Assembly: GCA_965112735.1 (NCBI GenBank)
Contig: OZ218950.1
Coordinates: 3,410,001 to 3,474,000, forward strand
From: Phaeosaccion multiseriatum
Lineage: Eukaryota > Ochrophyta, other classes
Direction: 5' to 3'
Length of the DNA: 64,000 nt
In this document: positions 28,080-37,509 of the stretch, piece after piece
How the letters are laid out: every line of letters starts with the position of its first letter
Numbering within the stretch: position 1 is the stretch's first letter
Translations under genes and position numbers: made by a program
The notes under the pieces: model-generated
Databases searched by the model: none
What the model was told of the DNA's origin: nothing
The model's input: only the letters and a program-made list of their open reading frames with translations

Positions 28080-31000
28080 AGCGCCGCATCGCGACACATC
28101 CCTCGATCAGGCCGTTACTCCTCTGCAGCTGTATCACCCACTCTAGTGCTGCAGTATCTATACTCACCTCTATCATCTCCCGTCCGCGCAAACCGCCGAA
28201 CCTCCCAAGTTTCGCGCCCCCCTCCTCGTCCGTGGGAAAAGCTTTGCTGCTTCCCCCTCCTTCCTCTTTTCCTCCTCCTCCTTGCCCCCCTCCTGTTAGC
28301 TGAGGTACACTCCGTACGAAGTTCGCGCCCGGCACGATGACAGTCGAGGAGCCCCTCCCTACGGGGTTGGTATGACCGCCTGCCACTCCTGCCACTCCCG
28401 TCGCACCTGCCACACCTGCCGCCGCGCTGAAGAAGTGCGCGGGAGGAGCCATCGTCCTTGGCAAGGTCATTGAGCGGCGAGGAGACGGACTCCGAGAGGA
28501 GGAAGAGCGAGATGACACAGAGCAAGGGGAAAAGGCGGCTCGCGGCGAAGAAGAACAAGAAGAAGAGGGAGAAGGGGGGGATGAACGAGCCCAACCCTGC
28601 TGCTGCCGCTGCCGCTGCTGCTGCTGCTGTTGGTGCCGCTCCTGCTGTAGCTGGCGGTGCCGCAGCTGGTGGTGCCGCTGCTGCTGCTGGTGCTGTCGCT
28701 TCTCGTCCTCGCAGAGTGCTTCACTAGCTCTCGTGGGAGCCGCTCTGGCGACCGACGAAGAAGCCCCTGGAGACAGGGTGCCAGCAGTGTCCACGCTGCT
28801 GCTACTGCTTCTGGTAGTGGTGGCGACCGACGAAGAAGCCCCTGCAGACAGGGTGTCAGCAGTGTCCGCGCTGCTGCTACTGCTACTGGTAGTGGTGGCG
28901 ACCGACGAAGAAGCCCCTGGAGACAGGGTGTCAGCAGTGTCCACGCTGCTGCTACTACTACTGGTAGTGGTGGCGACCGACGAAGAATTCCCTGCAGACA
29001 GGGTGTCAGCAGCAGCAGCAGCGCGGACACTGCTACTGCTACTGGTCGTGGTGGTCGTGGTGGTCGTGTTGGTGGTACTGCTGGCTGGACTGGCGGGGCT
29101 CTGGCCAGTCTTGCGCTCAGCAAGGGCGGCGACGACCCTGGTGATGACGGACCCGAGAGCGCTTACAGAGGAAGAGAACGGAGAGTCGGGTTCGAAGCTG
29201 ATGTTTTGCGCCGCCACCTCAGCTCGCAGGCCCTCCACGGAGCCACAAGCGCCCCACAACAGCCTCGCCAGCTGTGATGAAAGGGAAGGGAAGTCAAGTA
29301 CCGCGCATAGTGCACAGCAGCAGGGTCGAGAAAGAATGAAGCAATGGAGGGAGTGAGTCCGTCAGTCGAGTGAGAGTCCATTCATTTCAAAGAGCGCTTA
29401 GCAAACGTGTGCCCTCGACACCCCTCTCTCGCGTCTCTCCCCTTCCCATCATCCCGCCTCTTCCGTCCGTCCGTTTACCTGGCGTCTGCGTGCACGGAAG
29501 GGCTCCAGTAGAGAAGGATCTGCGGGGCAGGGACGGAAGTACGTGAAGAGCAACTTCTTCCTAATGAAGAAGGATTTGAGACGCTGAAGGAGGCATCTTG
29601 CTGCGTTCTCTGGCCCGTCTGAAGGTCGAATATAAAGGGTTGCGAGGATGGCTCCAAACCTCTCGAGTTTGGCAGCCTTTATAGCCTTATTATCCAATGC
29701 CTGCGCTCTCCAATAGTTGGCCTCATCCGCCTTTATCGACTGCATATGCGCATGTACACCGCGTCAAAACAAGGACAGGGGGTTAAAGCCAAATTAGAAG
29801 AAAGTAGGTAAAAGTGCAAAAGCGGATGGAATAAAGCGAATGGCCCACGGGCCAAGGCACGAAACAAGCAGAGGGGCTGAGAGGCAACGACAAGGAAGGC
29901 CGCAAGGGAGAGAGGCTTGGCGACGACCGGAGCACTGCTCCTCAGTGCTCCTCTCACTCACAAGGCCCTGCTCCCCTCACTCACTCACTTGCTGCTCGGA
30001 GGGCGCCATGCAGAGCAACTGCATCCAAAGGAGCCCCTGCTCCTCAGCCTCTTGCACCCCCCCCCTCTTCCCCCTCTCGCCCCCAAGCCCGCCTATCTCC
30101 GGCTGCAAGTGCTCGGTGATGAAAGCCTTGGCAAGTCGTGCGTGTTTGTAAAAGTTCCAAAAGATTGGGGCCGCAGAGGTCCATTTCTCCAGCCCCTCAG
30201 AGTTATGGCACGCAAGAACCAGCAGTCGTGTGAGCTGTATGCCGTTCCGACCCATATGTACGAGGGGGTCGAGATAAGGCACCAGAGGGTAGGCCCAAGA
30301 TGGGCGAGGAAGAGCGCGCAACAACGAGGGAGGTTTCTCAGTGAAGAAATGAACAACACGCAGCGAGTCGAGGTGGGGGGGCGATACTGTCCCTCTGCCT
30401 CTGCCGAAGACAACAACACGCTTGATTTGATGTAAAGTAAGCAATCTCCCTCCGTTCCGGCTCACCTCTCTTGATCGTCTCTGGGACGCCAGCTCCAACC
30501 GCGAGGAACAGTCAGAGAACTGGAAGTAGGTAAAGAACAAGCGTTCCTCAACCAAGGCCACCTTGAGTCGGTGAAAGAGACGGTCTGCGGCGTGCGCGGC
30601 ACCGTCCGAACGGTGCACCCGCAGCGTCGCAGCGATACGACTGTAAGCGGCTTCCTTGGCGAGCTTGATTGCGCGCGTCTGAACGGACACGCCTTCAGGC
30701 ATTGGGATCGCCTCCCAATGACTGTCTTCTTGTGGCTTTATGAACTTTTAGCAAGGGGAGAGGGCGGGAGGGCGGGGTGGGGGGGGGGTTGATGCTAAAC
30801 GTGAGGCCCTTCTCACTACCAACACAACACTCCAGCCCTTACTTACTTCTTGCAGGAAGGGCTTTAAGAAGAACGCGGCCTCACTTTCATCGCCCTTCAT
30901 CTCGTCCTCGTCATTCGCTTTGATTTTATGTGTCTCCTTCCTTTCTGCCTCGTCCTGCTTCTGCCCCGGCTCCACCTGAGGCCGATTCATAGCCGCCACA

Positions 31001-31692
31001 TCCGCGGGTACTTCCCCCGCTTCCCGCACCTCCCCCCTTTCCCCTTCCTCACACACCCCCTTCTTATCCTGCAGCCCCCCCTGTTGTCGTTGCTGCTGCT
31101 GCTGCTGCTGCTGCTGTTGCTGTTTCTGCTCTTCCTCTTGAACACACCCTTCCTTCTTATCGCTCTCTCGCTCCGCGTCCTCCCCTGTGAACCCCCTCTC
31201 CTCAAAGTGGCGGAAAACGATGGGCTTCATTGCCTCTCTGTAAGCGTAGAAATCCCCCTCGCAATGCTTGAGTTGAAGCTTGAGCTCCTCTTGCAGTCCG
31301 TTGACGGGCTTGCACGCGTTCCACACCAGACGCACGAGCTCGCGATGGCGGCCAGGAAGAGGCTCCAAGCGGTGTGGATCGTCTCGGCTGGATCTAAAAT
31401 AGTCAAAGAGCATTCTGTGCTCCACCAAGGCGGAATACAGCCGCTCACACAACCGGGCCACAGCCAGCAGTGGTCCATCCGAGGGTAGAATCGTGAGGGC
31501 CCACTCGACTCTCCTGGCAGCGAGGGCCTCCTCACACTTCCTGGTAACAGTGGGTTTCCTCCTGGCAAGCACGAGCGAGAGGTCCCCCTTTACTTGTATT
31601 CGAATGTCATCTTTTGCTGGTGCTGTCATCTTGACTTCTCCCTCTTCCTCGTCCGACTCGTCCTCCTCCTCCCCCCCATCCCGCCTCGCCAT
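24977..31692 (-). CDS. Large protein with four copies of an unrecognised two-part module
   Basis: Seven exons: 31692-30843, 30728-30466, 30234-29989, 29739-29479, 29271-28168, 27496-27224, 26761-24977; 1593 aa. Four divergent modules are visible. Part A (about 75 aa) has the pattern ATL.V.PSDGP..AA..L..RL..AL...LLF.YFR......LEP....R.E. Part B (about 50 aa) follows: L.RL...AC..V.GL. Module 1 is in exon 1 (A 31560-31342, B 31341-31198), module 2 in exons 2+3, module 3 in exons 4+5, module 4 in exons 6+7. Linkers are low-complexity, including a 25-residue Ser/Thr/Ala repeat. The C-terminal 550 residues are Lys/Glu/Arg-rich with poly-Gln, suggesting a nuclear or RNA-associated protein (inference). 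No catalytic motif, signal or membrane segment is seen. The start is uncertain: a frame further upstream reads an IHWEEL segment resembling the start of other modules. Confidence 0.75.
26785..27060. repeat. Purine-rich minisatellite in intron
   Basis: Six to seven copies of a unit of about 35-45 bp of the form AAGGCGCAAGAGAGAGAG + GGAGGGAGAGGGAG. It fills most of intron 26762-27223 of the modular-protein gene, ending 24 bp short of the acceptor; the sense strand is pyrimidine-rich. Confidence 0.85.
27626..27930. repeat. (GAG)n microsatellite, about 305 bp
   Basis: About 100 uninterrupted GAG units, the longest pure array in the window. It lies in intron 27497-28167 of the modular-protein gene; the sense strand is (CTC)n. 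Confidence 0.98.
27988..28077. repeat. (TA)n microsatellite
   Basis: About 90 bp of TA dinucleotides with TTA slips, in the same intron as the (GAG)n array and about 90 bp inside the donor. Confidence 0.97.
28748..29047 (-). repeat. Coding 75-bp minisatellite (four copies)
   Basis: The + strand words GCGACCGACGAAGA start at 28748, 28823, 28898 and 28973, an exact 75-bp period. In the modular protein this encodes a 25-residue Ser/Thr/Ala repeat built around DTLSAGASSSVATT, and the reading frame is kept in all copies. Confidence 0.95.
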
Positions 31693-32246
31693 CGCCAACT
31701 CCTCCCAATGGATAGTATTTTCACCTTCGCTGTAGTATCTCCGTAAACACACGATGTGTGTGTGTGTTGTGTGTATGTGTTGGATTGTTTTACCGAATCA
31801 TCATCATCATCATTTGTGAAGAGGCAACCAACACGCACACTTTCAATTTCACACCAATTTTTTTTTCGCCGGTCGTTTTCTTTGGGTACCCTTGCGTGCA
31901 GTTTATTGAGCCCCACTCTCCTTTCTTTAATTTCCCTCTCTATTACTTATAATTCATATACGCTCTCTGCTCTTGAGCATGCGTTGCTTAGGTATAACAG
32001 ATTGTGCCTCCTCCTCCTCCTCCTCCTCCTCCTCCTCCTCCTCCTCCTCCTCCTCGTTGTCCTCCTCCTCGGTGTCCTCCTCCTGCTTTGTTTGCTAACT
32101 AAAATATATACCCAATGCGCAGAATTTTTCTGCCTCACCCCCCCCCCCTTTCCCTCTCCTTCCCCCAAGAAAGCAGCAGCCCCAAGCTCGCCCCCGCCCC
32201 TCCCTCCCCTCCCCTCCCCGCCCCTCCACTACCGCGCCTCTCTTGC
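31693..32246. other. Intergenic region upstream of the modular-protein gene
   Basis: 554 bp between the modular-protein start and the aureochrome stop, both on the minus strand. Holds a (CTC)n run at 32008-32055, (GTGT) near 31756 and a (CAT)n near 31798. A further 5' exon of the modular protein may lie here, because module-like residues continue in frame to about 31752. Confidence 0.4.
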
Positions 32247-33245
32247 CTACCCGTCGTCGTCTTCGTCCTTGCACTTGGCGAGGTCCTCCGGCAAGGGAAG
32301 CTTCCGTAGCTTGTCCCTGAAATCCTGTGCAGAGCTTTCACTCACCGCACTCTGCAGAAGGGGGGGGGGGAGGGAGTGGACGGAGAAGGGGGTACAGCGT
32401 GTCAATGCTTCCGCCAGGTCCTCACTACGCAACGCAGGGCTTAGCAAGGCAACAGCAAGGAGCATGAATGAGAAGGGAGGCCTGGGGCGGGGGAGGGAAG
32501 GTATGAGGCACATGGTATCTCTGCCCTCGAACCATTCCCCGTCGTCACTACTGTCACTGACCTGTACACCCACAAAGTTGACGACTTTTCCCGTCTCGTC
32601 CAGCAGAGGGGCCACAAAGAACTGATTCCAAAAGGGTACGCCATCGGCCTGACAGGAGAGGAGAGGGGAGCCGCATACCGAGTGAGGTGGGTGGATGCGT
32701 GGGTGGGTGTATGTGTGTGTGGGGGGGGGTAAGTTGGTCAAATGCATACTACTTGTTTCGCTCCAACCTCTTTGGGACACGAGAGACTTCAAAGGACGGG
32801 GAGAAGGAGGGGGGAGAAGGAGGGGGCGATGGCGCACCCCGCCGCGCTACACGCAGGCGAAGCTCCATCTCCACCCTCCACTCTCCACTCTCCACCCTGT
32901 TCCTCTAACCTTGTAGTTGAGGAGGCAGACAGACGTGTCCCTGGCATCGGCCACTCCCTGGCGGATAATGTCCACAGCTCGCTGATCCGTCCCGGGGCCC
33001 TGCAAGACAGCAAGGAAAGACAAGGGAGAGAGAGAAAGAGAGAGTTCAAAGCCGGGGAAGGATGGAAAGAAGAATTACGGGAGGGATGGAAAGAAAGAAC
33101 TACGTTCCGCATGCATTCCTTCTCGCACCCACTTCTGCCGAGCGCCAGCCCAATCCCTCCCTCCTGTTCTGTACTCCTCCAGTGCTACTCGCCCTCTCTT
33201 CTGTCTCTCCCTCCCTCTCCGCGCTCCTCGGCCCCTTGCTCCCCC

Positions 33246-33276
<31 letters not shown>

Positions 33277-35607
33277 ACACACACCCCTACACCCACCCCT
33301 CTCACCTGCAAAAAGCGACAATTCCGTCCAATGACCTTATCCACGGTATAGCCTGTCAGATCCAAAAAGCCTTGAGAGGCATACACGATTGGGTTGTCTG
33401 GCAGACTCGGGTCCGAAACCGTAAAGTTTTGCTGACTCTTCATGAGGGCGTGGAACAGCTGGAAGTCCGGCTCCAGCAGCAACCTCTTGGGCTGCGATCC
33501 TCCTCCGCCTTCTCCTCCCCCGCCATCAGCTTCCCCCCCCGCCTCCCTGGCTAGCTCCTGCTTTGCCCGCTCCACTTGCCCGCTGATGTCCAGTGCATCT
33601 TCGTTGATACACTTGCCCAGAATGTCGGGCGCCACCGTTGCCATGTTCTCCTGATAAGCGGCAGTGTGTGTGTGTGTGTGTGGGGGGGGGGGGGTGCACG
33701 GAGGACGGACGGGAGGGCAGCCGGGGACAGCAGGGAGCAATGATAGTTACGGGGGGGGAGGACAGAGGAGCGGTTACGCATGACACGCGCAAACACGCGT
33801 CTTGCCAAAGTATTTCCTACTGCATATGCATTGCAATGATGAGGAAAGGTGGTCCGCCCTGTCCCTTGCGCTGCGGATGAAAGTCAAGTCAAGTGAAGGG
33901 CCCCACCTTGACGCAAGAGCGGAGGTTCATGTTCTCCTTCCGGAGCATAAGCAGCTGCTCCTGCAGACACTCGAGCATAAACTTCTTGCGGATGCGCGAC
34001 CGTTTCGCGTGCTCTCGGTTCCGTTCCTGCGGTGCGTTAACACGACCGAAGCGGAGGGAGCGGGGGGGGGGGGGGGAAGCAGATGCGTTGGTGCGAAGAG
34101 ATAATGAACATGATCATCTCGCAATCTCTTAACGTCGCCCCTCAAACTCGCCAGTCCCATCCCATCTATGAGCCTGCTTGACGTTTCCATCCGACGTACG
34201 TCTCCCTCTCTAAGGACCTCCCCTGCATAGCATTCGAGCAACAACCCAAGGGCTACACAAGAGAGAGTGTGTGTGTGTGTGTGTGCAAGGAGCTTTGCTT
34301 CCATGCCCCTCAAAGAAAGACAAAAGCCACACACCATACACACCCTCGAGACACACACACACACAAGTATGTTTCGAGGACATTTTGACGACATTCGTAC
34401 ACAATTCTGAATGTCCACCAGTGCGCGGCGTGACCATGGCCCATCCAGCAGCTTCCCCTCGCCCCTCTCCCGCTCACTCACCCGTCTCTCCTGCTTTTGC
34501 TCCTCTGTCATCTCCTTCTTGCTCTCTGGTGGAGCCTTCCTTTTCCTCTCCATCATGGCAGCTACCTCTGCAGCCACCTCCTCCTTGGTTATGTCCCCCC
34601 CCCCTGACGCCGCCGCCATGTTCCCCAGTCCGCCCCTCCCCCCCGCGGGTGTCGGTATCTGCGGCTCACTTATCCCCATCATACCCCCCATCCCGAAAGA
34701 GGTGCCCAACGCGAGCTTCCCCGCTCCTGCACCCCCCATCAGCGCACCAAACGCCCCCAGGTCCTGCCCCCCCAGGTCCTGCGTAGCCGCTGCGTCACCC
34801 TCTTGTGCAGGAGCAGGCGGCAGGGGTTGAGTGGTCGCGGAGGCGCCCTCCTCGCCCTCTATTGTTGGCGCAGCTGACATCACTGCTTCTTCCTCTTCTC
34901 CTCCTCCTTCTCCTCCCCCTTCTCCTCCTCCTGCCCCCTCTGCCTCTGCTGCAGTAGTGTCCACGCCTGCGGTCAACAGCGCAAGATCAGCAAAAGAGTG
35001 TACTTTCGTCGCCGTTCTTGCCGCTTCCGCTCCCTCAGCCAGCGGAGCCGGCTCCATAAAGCCGTCTTCGTTGTTATCTCCATCGATTGTGAAGAAGCAG
35101 TCTAGAGTGTGAGAGAACAGACAGTTGCACGCATCGAGAGCAAATACAAGGAGAGGGAAAATAAGTGCGAGGCCAGAGTCAGGTCGCGACCAAAGCAACA
35201 GTGAACATCTTTCTGGGGAGAGGATGGCTGTCGCAGGATTCCTGGTCCACAGGTAAGCCACGAACAGGCAGTCAACAGAGTAAAGAGGCACGCGCGGCAC
35301 ACACATAGGAGCCCTCCTCCCGCCCCCCCCCCCCCCCCCACCCACCCCCGTCCCGCCGCGAAAGTAACCCGGTTCTCCACACGCACCTGAGAACATTTCA
35401 TCCAGGTCCACTGTCAAAAGTGCGGCAATGGACGGGAGCGGCGGCGGGCGGGCAGGTTAGAGCACAATGAGCACGTACTCTTTGGGAAGGACCAACGTAA
35501 GCGGAGCATGAACAGCAAGCAGGAAGAAACAACAAAACCGGCACACCGCTCTTACATTGGCCGTTCCCGTTCCCCGCCGACCCAAACACAGGCGCAACCA
35601 TATCCAT
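32247..35607 (-). CDS. Aureochrome (bZIP-LOV blue-light transcription factor)
   Basis: Eight exons: 35607-35556, 35410-35387, 35101-34482, 34026-33907, 33650-33306, 32999-32910, 32648-32562, 32351-32247; 480 aa. Aureochromes are stramenopile-specific photoreceptors that bind DNA (TGACGT-type sites) and respond to blue light through flavin. The N-terminus is acidic and Gly/Pro-rich. A bZIP follows at about 230-272, with basic region [16 protein letters not shown] and heptads [18 protein letters not shown]. The LOV domain spans about 345-448: the photo-adduct Cys lies in GRNCRFLQ (about Cys383), with [16 protein letters not shown] before it, [14 protein letters not shown] after it, and the conserved Gln at FVGVQ. 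All key residues are intact. Exon 2 is a 24-nt microexon. The domain order (bZIP before LOV) excludes phototropin. It is divergent from the Abraxas-like gene. Confidence 0.95.
33241..33285. repeat. Poly-C run plus (CA)n
   Basis: A run of about 22 C followed by CA repeats in aureochrome intron 5, close to the donor of the LOV exon. Confidence 0.9.
35387..35410 (-). other. 24-nt coding microexon of aureochrome
   Basis: Bounded by a TTTTGACAG acceptor and GTGCGTG donor. It encodes LDLDEMFS, linking the short exon 1 to the acidic N-terminal region; phase 1 on both sides, so skipping keeps the frame. Confidence 0.7.
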
Positions 35608-36000
35608 CTCGAGGAACGGCTTCTAGCCCCCCCGCCCCTCTCTACGCCGACTGGCGACTACTGAAGTCACGGCCCAGCGTGGGGCACGCGCCACGCCTTG
35701 GCTCGGCCCTATGAGACTCCTAATGTCTGTTCGCAGGAGACGGAGCGAGGCACAGCGCGGGAGGCGATTAGACGAGAGCGAAGGACACGGCTCGACCCAG
35801 AAGAGTGTGACAAACGAAAAGAGAAAAAGGATGGGGGGGGGGCACCAGGAGAGGAGGAGAGGTATAACCACCACTCATTCTAAATGGGAGACAAATGAAG
35901 AGCCATCACCACAAGGCGCCCCAAGACCTCACCTCCTAGTCATTTTAACCCCTTCGCGACACACACACACACACACACACTCCGCGGCGTCTTTCAATTG
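35608..36000. promoter_or_regulatory. Divergent intergenic region aureochrome / Abraxas-like
   Basis: 393 bp between outward-facing starts. A (CA)n run lies near 35959-35980, 20 bp before the plus-strand ATG. No obvious aureochrome-type TGACGT site is seen. Confidence 0.35.
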
Positions 36001-37101
36001 ATGGCAAGATTTGTTCGAGCCCAGGGGTGGAGGTCGACTCTTGATTTTGCGCGGTTGGATGGCACCAGACGATTTATCAATATTCCATATTCCGCCCCCC
36101 TCTTTGCTCGCGGCCTGATTGTCCTCATGCTGCTAGATGGAGGGGAGGTGGTGGACGGTGTGGCGCTGACAGGGCCCTTGCTCTGTAGTCTGCTGCACGA
36201 GGCGTCCATCACCGACAAGCGAGGAGCGCCCTTGTCGCGGATCGAGGGCCTGCTGTTTGGAGAGGTCAATCGCCGCACACTCAACGCCATCGGGGTAGGT
36301 AACGCGGGACTTGGGGGCGGATCGCTGGCTCGAGACGCCTCACGCCATACTGCTGCTTGTGCCTCAAACGCAGGACGCCCATGAAGGCCTGAAGACAATG
36401 CACCACGAGGTGCTTCTGGAGGGCTACTTGCGCACAGGCCGCGCCACTTCCTTCTACGACGCCTTCGGAGAGCTCAAGCCGGAGCAACTCGCCGCCCATG
36501 TCGGCTCCTCGGAGCACCGCGCGGGGCTGGCGGGCATGTTCGTGGTGCACATCGGGCGCGGGGGGGGCAATGGTGCGTTGGCTTTGGTGGGCATTACCTA
36601 CACGTTCGTTCGGGCTTGCGCTCACGTCTCCCTCCCCTTTTCAGGCGCGAATAATGACAACAACAACGGCAACAGCGACTGCAACGGCGGCAACGACATT
36701 ACCTTGAGGCCCACTCTGAGAGAGTATGCGGCGTACCGCTCGCTGCTGCACTCCCCTCACGCCCACCTCCCTCTGGTGCTCCTCATGGTGGGTGTGAGCC
36801 TTCGTCCGGGGGACAGCACACAAAAGTTTGAGCATCGCTGTCTGTACAAGGCTCGCGCAGAGGGGGGACAGCCGCTGCAGGTGGGTCGATATCAGCTTCT
36901 TTTTCACCTAGAATCTGTTGTCCTCGGGGGGGGGTGCTTGGTCGATTTAAGTTTTAGTCGTAGTTTGCTCACCAGTCCCCCCCCCCTCCTTCCTTCTAGG
37001 CCCTGCCCTGTAGAGTCAAGAATGTGGTGCATGACTCCCAAGCAGAGTACGATGCTTTCCGCCCAGTGCCTTTGCCTCTCGTGCAGCATCAGCAGCAGCA
37101 T

Positions 37102-37136
<35 letters not shown>

Positions 37137-37509
37137 GCAGCAGGGGGGGGAGGAGGAGGAGGAGGAGGAGGAAGGGGAAGAGGAGGAGGGCTTGTCGGAG
37201 CAGGAGCGGCTCGGGGCCCAGGTGGGGAAGATCGGGGACATGTGGGATGCCACCCCTCCCCTGCATGTGCAGGGGCAGGAGGCCCTTTTCGACCTCTCAA
37301 TGACCGCTCTGCAGAGCCTCGTCAAGAGCATACAAAACGAGGTGGGTTCAACACAAGAAGGGTGTAGGGGTGTGGGAGAAGCAGCCACTTCGACCTGTGC
37401 GCCTTCGTTGCCTCATCTAGCCCCTCCCATCCCCCCGCAGGAGGTCGAAATCGGGCGGCTGAGGCTGGAGAGGTCCTGCTTGGAAGATGCTTTGCGGGAG
37501 AAGGGCTGA
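36001..37509 (+). CDS. Abraxas/FAM175-like MPN- domain scaffold
   Basis: Five exons: 36001-36294, 36374-36572, 36645-36880, 37000-37341, 37441-37509; 379 aa. Abraxas and ABRO1 are catalytically dead MPN proteins that pair with the K63-deubiquitinase BRCC36 in BRCA1-A and BRISC complexes. The recognisable order is an N-terminal strand (VALTGPLLCSLLHEA), RIEGLLFGEVNRRT, SFYDAFGELKPEQLAAHV, KFEHRCLYKARA, then a C-terminal coiled coil (SMTALQSLVKSIQNE, VEIGRLRLERSCLEDAL). This matches Abraxas layout including SFYNSSGE-type and LEHSLYK-type motifs. No JAMM zinc ligands are present, as expected. An Asn-rich and a poly-Gln/Glu insert are lineage extras. Translation may start at the downstream in-frame ATG at 36127 rather than 36001. 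BRCC36 itself is not in this window. Confidence 0.72.
37087..37143 (+). repeat. Coding (CAG)n, poly-Gln
   Basis: CAG/CAT units encode a Gln/His run in the Abraxas-like protein, immediately followed by a GAG-rich poly-Glu stretch. Confidence 0.9.

Noticed and set aside
32247-35607. Phototropin or other LOV protein
   Set aside because: There is one LOV domain preceded by a bZIP and no kinase domain.
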